Assembly: GCA_964545545.1 (NCBI GenBank) | Contig: CAZJGK010000016.1 | Location: 1-45,831 of the forward strand | Direction: 5' to 3' | Length of the DNA: 45,831 bases | From: JAHJTW01 sp964545545 | GTDB taxonomy: Bacteria > Krumholzibacteriota > Krumholzibacteriia > LZORAL124-64-63 | In this document: one piece after another, positions 1 to 8,008 of the stretch | Position numbering within the stretch: the stretch's first letter is position 1 | How the letters are laid out: each line of letters starts with the position of its first letter | Translations under genes and position numbers: made by a program | The notes under the pieces: generated by a model | Databases searched by the model: none | Told to the model about the DNA's origin: nothing | Seen by the model: only the letters and a program-made list of their open reading frames with translations

Positions 1-1
1 T

Positions 2-829
2 CGTCTGGGCACGGGGGTCCATGTCCTTTCAGACGGCAGAACGGTTGACTTGGCCTGGCTTGACGACCCCGGACAAACCCTGTGGCGTGAGAGCGGGACG
101 ACCGTCTGGTCCTACTTGCGGCTGCAGACCCGCGGCCGAGGCTGGACCAAAGACCGGTTCATCATGCAGTATGGCACCATCGAGGATCTTGACCTCGCGC
201 CGGTGATTGATTTGAAAGCCGGCCCCGAGCTCAATTCCCTGGGAACCACCACCGCCGCGGGGAGAAATCGCTGGCGGGCCGAAGGAACCTGGGAGCAGTG
301 GGCGATCTCGGGGCCGGGCCTGATCCTGTTGCGGGCCGAGGGCAAGGTCGTATGGGGAGATCCGGTGGCCGCATTCCACCTGTATTCCCTGATGACGGGC
401 TGGATTGGTCATATGGGATCCGAGTCCGCGCCCTGGTTGACCAGGATATTCGGGGAATACGGACACGGTCAGGCCCTGGATGGCGTCCAAGCCCTGGTGC
501 TGGGTTTGGATCGGGGTATGCGCACCCTGGAATTCGACGGCATGGCCGGTGACCGCCTGGCACGGTGGACGGTGGAGGAAGGCAAGGTTCTGCCCGGTGA
601 AATACTCGGGATGTTCCGTTACGGGTTCGGCGTATTCTATGCGGGTGGCGCCGCCTGGTGGCATGATGAGGAACGAGGCCTTGCCGATGCCCGCCACGAG
701 GTCGGTTTTGGCCTGCGGTTCGGTCCCACGCGTTCGGCCAATGCCGCGACGGGGCGGATCGATCTGGTCTGGGATGTGCAGAATGGCGGGGGACCCGTGT
801 TGACCGCCACGACCAAGGGATATTTCTGA
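2..829 (+). CDS. C-terminal part of a probable outer-membrane protein (5' truncated by window edge)
   Basis: The frame is open from the first complete codon of the window, so this is the last 275 residues of a longer protein. The TTG at 50 is an internal codon, not a credible start. The visible part alternates short hydrophobic and aromatic strands with glycine-rich turns (FRYGFGVFYAGGAAW, EVGFGLRFGPTRS) and ends in phenylalanine (TTKGYF). This is the look of an outer-membrane beta-barrel with a terminal aromatic residue. I do not recognise a specific family. The stop overlaps the flippase start (TGATG), so the two are translationally coupled. The neighbour suggests a role in export or assembly of a surface polysaccharide, but that is inference only. 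Confidence 0.7.
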   Translation, partial: RLGTGVHVLSDGRTVDLAWLDDPGQTLWRESGTTVWSYLRLQTRGRGWTKDRFIMQYGTIEDLDLAPVIDLKAGPELNSLGTTTAAGRNRWRAEGTWEQWAISGPGLILLRAEGKVVWGDPVAAFHLYSLMTGWIGHMGSESAPWLTRIFGEYGHGQALDGVQALVLGLDRGMRTLEFDGMAGDRLARWTVEEGKVLPGEILGMFRYGFGVFYAGGAAWWHDEERGLADARHEVGFGLRFGPTRSANAATGRIDLVWDVQNGGGPVLTATTKGYF

Positions 830-2346
830 TGGGTAACGAAATCAGGGGTGATGCTTCCCGCAGCGTGGCCAAGAACACAATGCTGCTCACCCTTGGTCTG
901 CTCACGGGCCGTGCCCTGGGCGTATTTCTCATCCGGAAAATGACCCCGATCCTGGGCACCGACGGTATGGGCATCTGGGGCGCCGCCATCGACATTTCGG
1001 CCATCCTGCAGGTCATAACCAACTTCGGCCTGGGCACTTTGCTGACCCGCGAGATCACACGCGCCCGCGGCATGACCCTGCCCCTGTTCTGGAACACCCT
1101 GCGCATTCGCTGGGTCATTGCGGGTCTGTGTTATCTCCTGCTCCTGTTTTACGTGGACACGGCCGCTTTTGGGGAACTGGCCCGGACAGCGACCCTGATC
1201 ATGGGCCTAGCCATATTCATTGAAGGGACAAGCATGGCCTGCGACGCGGTGTTGCAGGCCCATGAGAAGGTGCAGTACCAGTCCCTGGGGCAGATCCTTT
1301 CGGCGGTGGTCTACTTTGTCCTGGGTTGGATCTGGCTGGAGGCCGGACACGGGTTGATGGGGGTCATCTGGGCCAATCTCATCAGCCGCATCGTGCGGTT
1401 GGCGGTGATGGCCCCGCTGATGTTCTGGCGCACCGGGCCCTGGCGGCTGCGCGATCCGGATGCAACGGCTGCGCCGGGTCTGCGCTGGATGCTGAAGCTG
1501 GGATTCCCGCTTTTTTTGGCCACGACCTTCGGGATCATCTACACCAAGGTCGACACGGTCATGCTCAAGCAGATGGCGGGTAATTCCGCGGCGGGGATCT
1601 ATGTGCTGGGACGACGGGCCCTGGATATCATGATCATCCTGCCCAACATTTTCGGCACGGCCCTGTTTCCGGCCATGGCCCGTTACGGGATGAGAACTTC
1701 GGCTGACGCCATCAGGCTGGGTGAGCGCTCCCTGCGCCTGATGATCACGGTCATGTTTCCCCTGACTCTCTTTTTGACGTTCACCGCCGCGCCCATCATC
1801 CACTGGTTCGATTCCGGGCCGGCCTTTGCCAATTCGATCACGGTGCTGATGATCGTGATCTGGGGTCTGCCCCTGCAGGCGGCCAGTATCATTTTCAACC
1901 GGCTGCTCATCACCGCAGACAGGGAGCGGGCCTTTATCTTCATCGGATTGTTTTCCATGCTCGTCAACGTCACCCTCAACGCCATTTTGATTCCCCGGTA
2001 CCTGTATTTCGGTGCCGCGGCCGCGACGATTTTCAGCATGAGCCTCAGTTTCGTGCTGCATTTGCGTTACCTGGCCTTGTCCCAATTCCGTCCGCCTTGC
2101 CTGCGGGCCCTGGGCGGACCTGTGCTGGGCACCTTGTTGGCCTGGGGCGTGACGGTCCTGATCTGGAGCAATCTGCGCCCGGGGTGGGGCCTGAGTTGGC
2201 ACGCCTTGCCCCTTGCCGGCGGGTGGGGGCCGTTCCTGGCCGTAACGGCGACAACCCTGGCCTTGTATGTTGTTTCCCTGATTGGCCTGCGGGTGATCCG
2301 CCGGGAAGATTTAACCTTGGCTCTGGAAATGTTCGACCGCCGCTGA
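829..2346 (+). CDS. Polysaccharide flippase (Wzx/MurJ-like, MOP superfamily)
   Basis: This 505-residue integral membrane protein has about 12-14 hydrophobic segments along its length and short charged loops, the size and pattern of oligosaccharide flippases. The N-terminus (SRSVAKNTMLLTLGLLTGR) resembles the first helix of polysaccharide biosynthesis transporters, and a segment near residues 225-270 (KLGFPLFLATTFGIIYTKVD, then YVLGRRALD) matches the central part of the family. Members flip lipid-linked oligosaccharide or lipid II across the inner membrane. The ATG overlaps the stop of the preceding gene by one base. No glycosyltransferases are visible here, so the substrate cannot be assigned; O-antigen, exopolysaccharide or peptidoglycan precursor are all possible. 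Confidence 0.85.
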   Translation: MGNEIRGDASRSVAKNTMLLTLGLLTGRALGVFLIRKMTPILGTDGMGIWGAAIDISAILQVITNFGLGTLLTREITRARGMTLPLFWNTLRIRWVIAGLCYLLLLFYVDTAAFGELARTATLIMGLAIFIEGTSMACDAVLQAHEKVQYQSLGQILSAVVYFVLGWIWLEAGHGLMGVIWANLISRIVRLAVMAPLMFWRTGPWRLRDPDATAAPGLRWMLKLGFPLFLATTFGIIYTKVDTVMLKQMAGNSAAGIYVLGRRALDIMIILPNIFGTALFPAMARYGMRTSADAIRLGERSLRLMITVMFPLTLFLTFTAAPIIHWFDSGPAFANSITVLMIVIWGLPLQAASIIFNRLLITADRERAFIFIGLFSMLVNVTLNAILIPRYLYFGAAAATIFSMSLSFVLHLRYLALSQFRPPCLRALGGPVLGTLLAWGVTVLIWSNLRPGWGLSWHALPLAGGWGPFLAVTATTLALYVVSLIGLRVIRREDLTLALEMFDRR

Positions 2347-2528
2347 TTCACCAACCAGGATCAAAGCAGGACGAATCCGTTTTGTCGGAACAATTCCGGT
2401 GGTGCCTCTATTGAGGTCAGGCGGCGGGGGAGAAACTCCCTGGTTGATTTCCGGGAGGTGGTTCGTGTATTCGTTGATGCAATTCAATTGTTTGTCATGG
2501 ACCTGTATCCCTGTTGCGAAAGGTTCTC

Positions 2529-4196
2529 ATGCATCAGCTCAATGAATTCGCCGCCGGTCTATCGGGAACCGTCTGGGGATGGCCTGAAATTTTCCCGCTG
2601 ATGGTGGCGGCCCTGCTGGTCACCGGGTTGTTCATGACCGCGACGTTGCGTTTCATCCAGATGCGCAAACTCAAGCACAGCCTGGATGTCATTCGCGGCA
2701 AGTACGACGCCCCTGGGCACGCCGGGGATCTCTCCCATTTCCAGGCCCTGACGACGGCGCTTTCGGCGACCGTCGGCATCGGCAACATCGCCGGTGTGGC
2801 CACCGCTCTGCACTACGGGGGACCGGGAGCCCTGTTCTGGATGTGGGTGACCGCAATTTTCGGAATGGCCTTGAAATATGCGGAGTGCACGCTGGCTATC
2901 AAGTACCGGGTGATCCTTCCCGACGGCAGCGTTTCCGGCGGCCCCATGTACTACATCGAGAAGGGTTTGGGCAGATCCTGGAAGCCGCTGGCTATCGTTT
3001 TCGCGGCGTGTGCGGTGATCTCGAGCTTCGGTTCGGGCAACAGCATCCAGGCGTTCACGGTTGCCGACCAGATCCGTGCCGACCTGGGCATACCCACCTG
3101 GATAACGGGCCTGGTTTCGGCGGGGCTGGTGGCGGCGGTGATCCTCGGTGGGATCAAGCGCATCGGCTCGGTGACCAGCCGTCTGGTCCCTTACATGGCG
3201 GCGATCTACGTGGCCGGGGGTTTGCTGGTGTTGGCGCTGAACATCCCGGCCCTGCCCGGCGTGCTGGTCAGCATTTTCTCCTCGGCCTTCCGGCCCGCCG
3301 CCCAGCTGGGCGGTTTCGCGGGCGGCACGTTCATCTTCATGCTGACCTGGGGGGTAAAGCGGGGACTGTTCTCCAACGAATCGGGGCAGGGTTCGGCGCC
3401 CATCGCCCACGCGGCAGCCAAGACCGACGAACCGGTTCGCGAAGGCGTGGTGGCCATGATGGGTCCCCTGATCGACACCCTGATCATCTGCAGCATCACG
3501 GGGCTGGTGATTCTGTCCACGGGGGTGTGGCGGGACAAGATGCCCGACGAAATTCCCGTCAATGCCCAATCGGCGATCACGGTGATCAGCCCGGATGCGG
3601 TCGAGGCTACCGACGGCGCCCTCAAGGATGCCGACCTGTACAGCGGCGAAGTTACCTGCCGGGGGGGGGAGCCGTTGGGCGTACTCATGGTTCGCAACCA
3701 TGCGGTGGTGGAGGAAGCAAGGCTGGTGATAGACGGCGAAATTCCGTTTGAAGGCGTTCTCGTGGTCAATGACGGCCATATCGAAACCGAAGGTCTGCCC
3801 TCTCTCAGGCTGACCGGTCTCATGTCCCAGAACGGATCCCCCCTGACCGCCTGGGCCTTCCAGAGGGGGTTGGCCAGGTTCGGCAACTGGGGCCATTTCC
3901 TCGTCACTCTGGGTGTGGTCTTGTTCGGAATCTCCACGGCCATCAGTTGGAGCTACTACGGGGACCGCGCGGTGGTTTATTTGTTCGGACCGCGTTATGT
4001 TTTCGCCTACAAGATCGTGTTCGTGGTCATGAATTTTCTGGGGGCGATTTTCTCGCTTGAGGTGGTTTGGAATCTCGGCGACAGTGCTCTGGGTTTGATG
4101 GCCTTGCCCAATCTCGTCGCCTTGATTTTCCTGTCCCGGAACGTCAGGCGTATGACCCGTGAATACTTTGCGCAGGAGCACAAGCCCCTGCGTTGA
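2529..4196 (+). CDS. Alanine/glycine:cation symporter (AGCS family) with a large inserted loop
   Basis: This is an inner-membrane Na+-coupled amino-acid importer. Family signatures are plain: LTTALSATVGIGNIAGVATA near residues 75-95, SGGPMYYIEKGL near 145, and FSNESGQGSAPIAHAAAKT near 285-305. I prefer ATG 2529 (555 aa) over an upstream TTG at 2514, because GAAAGG lies six bases before the ATG. Usual AGCS length is about 450-490 residues. The excess is a soluble insert of about 100 residues at roughly 336-436, between two membrane helices, with beta-rich, acidic sequence. The conserved tail (STAISWSYYGDRAVVYLFG) resumes after it. The substrate is probably alanine or glycine by family. No glycine riboswitch is visible upstream. 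Confidence 0.92.
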   Translation: MHQLNEFAAGLSGTVWGWPEIFPLMVAALLVTGLFMTATLRFIQMRKLKHSLDVIRGKYDAPGHAGDLSHFQALTTALSATVGIGNIAGVATALHYGGPGALFWMWVTAIFGMALKYAECTLAIKYRVILPDGSVSGGPMYYIEKGLGRSWKPLAIVFAACAVISSFGSGNSIQAFTVADQIRADLGIPTWITGLVSAGLVAAVILGGIKRIGSVTSRLVPYMAAIYVAGGLLVLALNIPALPGVLVSIFSSAFRPAAQLGGFAGGTFIFMLTWGVKRGLFSNESGQGSAPIAHAAAKTDEPVREGVVAMMGPLIDTLIICSITGLVILSTGVWRDKMPDEIPVNAQSAITVISPDAVEATDGALKDADLYSGEVTCRGGEPLGVLMVRNHAVVEEARLVIDGEIPFEGVLVVNDGHIETEGLPSLRLTGLMSQNGSPLTAWAFQRGLARFGNWGHFLVTLGVVLFGISTAISWSYYGDRAVVYLFGPRYVFAYKIVFVVMNFLGAIFSLEVVWNLGDSALGLMALPNLVALIFLSRNVRRMTREYFAQEHKPLR

Positions 4197-4234
4197 TCAC
4201 CCCAGCAGCCAACCCGGAAGGGGAGCGATTCACC

Positions 4235-5095
4235 ATGGGAAAAACAGCGGCAACCCCGTCGATTTCGCCGCTCAAGGAACGACAGTCCGAACTGGCGGCA
4301 CAGGGCCTGCTCAACGCCTGCAATGCGGACCGCCACTGGCTGTACGAGCAGTCGGTTCAGAACGTGTCGTTCGAGGTGGGTTTCATCGAACGTGTCTATC
4401 GCAAGGAATTCGGCGTGCGGCCGCAAACCTTCCGCGAGGATTTTTGCGGGACGGCCCTTTTGAGCGCCGAATGGGTAGCGCGGCGCCGGGGAAATACGGC
4501 GCTGGGGGTGGACCTTGATGGACCGACCCTTGACTGGGGCCGCAGCAACAATCTGGCCCCGCTGGGCGAACGCGCTGCGGCGGTGACCCTCCTTGAGGAC
4601 GATGTGCGCAACGTGACCGGCCCCGCGGCGGACGTGACCGCAGCCACGAACTTCAGCTGGTGGGGATTCAAGACCAGGGAAGAACTCAAGTCCTACTTCC
4701 AGGGCGCGTATGCGGGGCTGGCTGACCAGGGTATGCTGCTGCTGGATTGTTTCGGCGGCCCGGAGGTCCAGGTGCCCCAGATCGAGGAACGGGAACTGGA
4801 AGGTTTTTCCTACTTTTGGGACCAGGACGATTTCAATCCCATCACGAACGGGATCCGTTGCCTGATCCATTTCGGGTTTCCCGACGGCAGTGAAATAAAA
4901 AAAGCCTTCCGCTACGATTGGCGCTTGTGGACACTGCCGGAGACGTGCGAGATTTTACGGGAAAGCGGCTTTCGCAAGACGATCGTCTACTGGGAAGGTA
5001 CGGACAAGGACGGGGAGCCAAGCGGGATATTCCGGGCCAGTATACTGGGTGACCTGGCGCCCGCATGGGTGGCATACATTTTAGCGTTTCGCTGA
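4235..5095 (+). CDS. Class I SAM-dependent methyltransferase
   Basis: This 286-residue soluble protein has a Rossmann-type methyltransferase core. Motif I is the EDFCGTALLSAEW segment (about residues 67-79), followed by an acidic residue ending strand 2 (ALGVDLDGPTLDW). Motif II/III regions appear as LLEDDVRNV and later GMLLLDCFGG. I chose ATG 4235 because an AAGGGGAG Shine-Dalgarno sequence lies about ten bases upstream. A longer reading from TTG 4193 would overlap the symporter stop and adds an unconserved stretch. The substrate is unknown. The fold class is clear from the motifs, but nothing nearby identifies the acceptor molecule. Confidence 0.8.
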   Translation: MGKTAATPSISPLKERQSELAAQGLLNACNADRHWLYEQSVQNVSFEVGFIERVYRKEFGVRPQTFREDFCGTALLSAEWVARRRGNTALGVDLDGPTLDWGRSNNLAPLGERAAAVTLLEDDVRNVTGPAADVTAATNFSWWGFKTREELKSYFQGAYAGLADQGMLLLDCFGGPEVQVPQIEERELEGFSYFWDQDDFNPITNGIRCLIHFGFPDGSEIKKAFRYDWRLWTLPETCEILRESGFRKTIVYWEGTDKDGEPSGIFRASILGDLAPAWVAYILAFR

Positions 5096-5128
5096 TCACG
5101 CTCCGGCGGATCAATGGGGGCATGCACC

Positions 5129-5371
5129 ATGGACTTCACTGTTTGCGCTCAATGTGGTAAGGAAATCGAAGGCAAGAGCATTCAGTTCAGGAACAAACGA
5201 TTCTGCAGCGACGAGTGTTGCGAGGAATACGTGGAAATGTATCTGGAGGGGGGAGAACCGGCCCCCGAGGAACTCGAGGTCGAGGATGTGGATGATCTCG
5301 ATACCCTGGACCTGGTAGAAGAGCCCGATCTGGACGATCTGGATGATCTGGATCTCGACGACGATTTTTGA
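5129..5371 (+). CDS. Small zinc-ribbon protein with a highly acidic tail
   Basis: This 80-residue protein has two parts. The N-terminal 45 residues carry CAQCGKEI and, about 20 residues later, RFCSDECCEEY, a treble-clef/MYM-TRASH-like pattern of paired cysteines likely to bind one zinc. The rest is almost entirely aspartate, glutamate and leucine (repeats of DLDDLD), ending DDDF, and is probably disordered or a basic-partner-binding tail. ATG 5129 has GGGGG eight bases upstream; an in-frame ATG at 5114 is an alternative that adds five residues. It converges on the HesB-like gene, with that gene's terminator between them. The function is not recognised; protein or metal binding is the safest reading. 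Confidence 0.7.
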   Translation: MDFTVCAQCGKEIEGKSIQFRNKRFCSDECCEEYVEMYLEGGEPAPEELEVEDVDDLDTLDLVEEPDLDDLDDLDLDDDF

Positions 5372-5410
5372 ACAACTTGTCCCCCGTCCAACCAAGATCG
5401 CCAGATAGGC

Positions 5411-5441
5411 AAAAAATGGAGCCGCCCCATGGCGGCTCCAT
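5411..5441 (-). terminator. Intrinsic terminator of the HesB-like selenoprotein gene
   Basis: A perfect 11-bp inverted repeat (5416-5426 with 5431-5441, loop of four bases) is followed on the minus strand by a run of six T. It lies 30 bases downstream of the HesB-like stop codon, so that gene has its own dedicated transcript end. The plus strand has no T run after the hairpin, so it is unlikely to serve the convergent zinc-ribbon gene. Confidence 0.85.
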
Positions 5442-5470
5442 GAATTCAGGCTGAATCCGCATTCAGCGCA

Positions 5471-5812
5471 TCAACCGCAACCGCTGCAACCTCCGCTGCT
5501 GCAGTCGCTGGATTCACCCAAAGTGAGCATGTAGCCCTTGCGGTAGTCCTCGTTGACGTAGTCGATGGTCAACCCGCCGCTCTGGCTCAATATGTCCGTT
5601 GTCTGGCTGTCCAGAAGGAACTTGATTCCGTTGTTGTCGACGACCTGATCATCCTCTTTTGGCTCATCCAGAGCCATGCCGATACTCGGCCCACCTCAGC
5701 CAAAGCCCTGGACGAACAGGCGGACACCCTTGCCCTGATGTTCATCCCAGTCGAATCCGCCGAAGGCCTCGCCGGCCGAGGAGGAGACACTGATCAATTC
5801 AGATGCGCTCAC
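5471..5812 (-). CDS. HesB/IscA-like iron-sulfur protein, predicted selenoprotein with in-frame TGA (Sec39)
   Basis: Read from GTG 5812, the frame runs 113 residues through one in-frame TGA at 5698-5696. Before it comes GKGVRLFVQGFG, after it GGPSIGMALDEPKEDD, then the HesB-like core (IKFLLD, LTIDYVNED) and a cysteine-rich end (CSSGGCSGCG). In IscA/HesB proteins the residue at the TGA position is the first metal-binding cysteine, and a HesB-related family is known in which some members carry selenocysteine exactly there. Both sides of the TGA match the family, which argues against a chance readthrough. GAGGA lies about 11 bases before the GTG. A hairpin suited to a bacterial SECIS follows the TGA. 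The gene has its own terminator. Conventional calling would start at ATG 5677 and lose the N-terminal third. Likely role: Fe-S cluster carriage or assembly. A TGC/TGT-to-TGA sequencing error or pseudogene remains possible. Confidence 0.82.
5661..5690 (-). promoter_or_regulatory. Putative bacterial SECIS element just downstream of the Sec TGA
   Basis: Within the coding sequence after the TGA are two perfect 5-bp hairpins. The first is 5690-5686 with 5682-5678 (loop GTA). The second is 5675-5671 with 5665-5661 (GGCTC/GAGCC, loop TGGAT). The second loop begins 26 bases after the TGA and has G as its second base. This fits what is known of bacterial SECIS hairpins: a short stem, a small apical loop with an early G, and roughly 16-37 bases from the UGA. 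Folding was done by eye only. Confidence 0.5.
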
Positions 5813-5877
5813 GATAACTACCGTCCTCGTGTTGTTAACCACAGGGCATATCTTACCCTGTCCGCAGTTCAGCTGCA

Positions 5878-5898
5878 GGATTTGCCGACGGCAAATTC
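5878..5898. promoter_or_regulatory. Palindrome upstream of the HesB-like gene, possible operator
   Basis: ATTTGCCG-A-CGGCAAAT is a perfect 8-bp inverted repeat around a single central base, extended by one wobble and one further pair. It lies about 70 bases upstream of the GTG start of the selenoprotein gene, in the only intergenic stretch that can hold its promoter. The odd centre fits a dimeric repressor or activator site. No regulator is encoded nearby, and I did not find a convincing sigma-70 promoter to position it. Confidence 0.35.
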
Positions 5899-5985
5899 CA
5901 CCAAACAGGTTCGTTTAACCTATCGGCACTAATCAAACCTATTTTCGCAAAAAAGCAACAATTACCGACCATATCCGCCGTCATG

Positions 5986-6021
5986 AAAAATCGTCCCCGG
6001 AAGCCAAAGCCTCCGGGGACG
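5986..6021 (-). terminator. Intrinsic terminator of the secreted OB-fold protein gene
   Basis: A perfect 10-bp stem (5992-6001 with 6012-6021, ten-base loop) is followed on the minus strand by ATTTTTC. It lies about 55 bases past the stop of the 6077-8008 gene and separates its transcript from the HesB-like gene downstream. Confidence 0.9.
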
Positions 6022-6076
6022 AAATGATCGCGTTCTCCGTGTTCCCGCCCCGAAGGGCGAGGCATCACACGCGATG

Positions 6077-8008
6077 CTACTTCACGAGGATCATCTTGCG
6101 AACCTGGACCACTTCGGCCCCGATGCGCAAGCGGGCAAAGTAGTTGCCGCTGGCCAGACCCTGGCCCGCGTCATCCTTGCCGTCCCAGACACTTGTGTAC
6201 TCGCCGGCGGGCAGGGCGTCCTGCATCAGGGTGCGCACCTTCTCGCCGCGAATGTTGTAGAGGTTCAACTGGACCAAGTTGGGCCGGGTGACGACGAACT
6301 TGATCGTGGTTGTGGGATTGAAGGGGTTGGGGTAGATGGATTCCAGGCCGCCGGCCGCCTGGATCGAGGGCAGTTGGCCCTCCACGCCGCTGAGACCGGT
6401 CAGCACGAGGTACTGGTCGGCGTAGGGGCGCACTTCAAAGTTGCCGTAGGCATACTCCACAAAACCGGTGGCCGTGACCACATCGCCGATGGTCGGCACA
6501 TAGGTCAAGGCCTGGGTGGGGTCGACCTGGACGGTGTCTGCGGGGGAACCGGTGCTCGAAACGGTGAACACGCCGTAACCCAGGGTGTCCATGACGGCCG
6601 AGGGAGCGGTCCTGACCCAGACGCTTTCCCAGGCTTCGCCCAGGTGGGTCACATCGTCGGCCAGGGTGCGGGTAGGCACCAGGGTGGCGGGGGGCAGGTC
6701 CTGGTTGAAAGCCGTAAGGTACACGGCGTCGGCGTTGTTGGGCACGAACTCGGTCATGCCGAAATACTCGGAGCATTTACCGCCGGCTTCGACCTGGTCA
6801 CCGGAAAAGTACTGATACTTGGAACTGCCTTCGTAGACCAGGGTGCCGCCGAACGCATAGGTTCCGGTGTTGGGGTCAACATTTGGTTCCTGCACGTAGA
6901 ACTTGCTGGAGGCGCTGGAATCGCCGGTGCCGACAGTGACCACGCCGCGAATGTTCAGGTACTTGCCGTTATAGGCGGCCGACTGCGAGACGCTGTCCGG
7001 GTTGGCGTACTGCATGGCATAGATGGGGGTGAAGCCCACGGCCATGCTCATGAAACCTGCGGGGGCGTCACCGGGCAGGGTAACGGTCTGGGCTCCGGTG
7101 TCGGTGGCATCCAGATAGAAATCGATCCGGGCGTCGCCATGGCCGGCGGGGATTGTGCCTGAATAGATGTCGCCACCGGAATTGCTCATGGCAACCGAGC
7201 TCCAGGCACCGGGCGTGAGCCCGTCCAGGTCGCTGTCCCGGTAGTAGAGATTGGCCGAGGCCACACCGAAGTCGTCGATGATGGTGGCCGAGATGGCTAC
7301 CGGATCGGCGGCTTCGGGTACCCAGTTGTCGGCGTTGATGCCGGAGATGACCGGCAGGGTGTCGCCGCCCGGGTTCTCCACCAGGTCGGTCTGGAAGCGG
7401 GGCTTCAATTCGATCAGTCCATTGTAGTTCACCTTCGGGGAGGCCACCTGGTAAACATCACCCAGATCGACGGCCCCGATATCGATGCCGGTCGTACTGT
7501 CGATGTAGACAAAGACGGTATCCCCGGAATCGTTGGCGATGGAAAAGTTCGCGGGGTTCTTGATCACGACGGTTCCGATGGTCGAGACCAGGGATCCGAC
7601 ATGATTGTAATCGCCCATGAGGTCCGCCAGGGTAAAGGCCGTGGGCGTAACCGTGTTGCCGGAGGACAGCACGTTGAAGGTTGCGCCGCTGAGTTCCATC
7701 TCACCATTGTAGACGACGATCGTTCCGGTGGCTTCGACTTCATCGCCCAGGGCGCACCCGAGGGGACTCTGGTAGATGTTCAGCCCGCCGGTGGCGTCCT
7801 GGATGTAGTGGGAGCCGCCGCTGTACTGGCCGCATTCGTAGATGATGCCGTGAACCGTCACGGTCAGGCCCGTGTAGGGACTAATCGCGGTGCCGTTGGC
7901 GTCATAGACCTGGATATCGCCGATGGCCGTGTACTGGGCTGAGGCTGCGCCGCCCAGACACATCAGGCACATGCTGAGCAGTGCCACGCCAAAAAGATGC
8001 TTTTTCAT
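6077..8008 (-). CDS. Secreted multidomain protein with OB-fold-like repeats and C-terminal FlgD-like sorting domain
   Basis: This 643-residue protein starts with a signal peptide (MKKHLFGVALLSMCLM, cleavage after ASA). It then has several repeats of a pattern seen in extracellular OB-fold/DUF5689-like modules. Each has a YIQDATGGLNIY or FYVQE strand, then GDEVEATG or GDVVTATGFVEY, near residues 30-130, 340-450 and 470-550. An Ig-like segment lies near 220-320. The last ~86 residues begin SIYPNPFNPTTTIKF and include GEYTSVWDGKDDAGQGLASG and the ending RKMILVK, the FlgD-like/T9SS-type tail used for surface display in FCB-type bacteria. No catalytic motif is visible. RBS AAGGAGG lies eight bases before the ATG, and the gene stands alone with its own terminator. 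Confidence 0.82.
   Translation of the reverse strand: MKKHLFGVALLSMCLMCLGGAASAQYTAIGDIQVYDANGTAISPYTGLTVTVHGIIYECGQYSGGSHYIQDATGGLNIYQSPLGCALGDEVEATGTIVVYNGEMELSGATFNVLSSGNTVTPTAFTLADLMGDYNHVGSLVSTIGTVVIKNPANFSIANDSGDTVFVYIDSTTGIDIGAVDLGDVYQVASPKVNYNGLIELKPRFQTDLVENPGGDTLPVISGINADNWVPEAADPVAISATIIDDFGVASANLYYRDSDLDGLTPGAWSSVAMSNSGGDIYSGTIPAGHGDARIDFYLDATDTGAQTVTLPGDAPAGFMSMAVGFTPIYAMQYANPDSVSQSAAYNGKYLNIRGVVTVGTGDSSASSKFYVQEPNVDPNTGTYAFGGTLVYEGSSKYQYFSGDQVEAGGKCSEYFGMTEFVPNNADAVYLTAFNQDLPPATLVPTRTLADDVTHLGEAWESVWVRTAPSAVMDTLGYGVFTVSSTGSPADTVQVDPTQALTYVPTIGDVVTATGFVEYAYGNFEVRPYADQYLVLTGLSGVEGQLPSIQAAGGLESIYPNPFNPTTTIKFVVTRPNLVQLNLYNIRGEKVRTLMQDALPAGEYTSVWDGKDDAGQGLASGNYFARLRIGAEVVQVRKMILVK

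Noticed and set aside
2347..2528. Glycine riboswitch upstream of the AGCS symporter
   Set aside because: Two tiny hairpins are present (near 2405-2416 and 2428-2440), but the conserved glycine-aptamer segments are absent.
2559..4181. 540-codon minus-strand ORF opposite the AGCS symporter
   Set aside because: Low-complexity His/Gln/Arg/Gly composition; shadow of a clear plus-strand gene in GC-rich DNA.
5471..5677. HesB-like gene as a 68-residue protein starting at ATG 5677
   Set aside because: It would lack the conserved N-terminal strands and the first metal ligand, while in-frame sequence upstream matches the family up to an RBS-preceded GTG.
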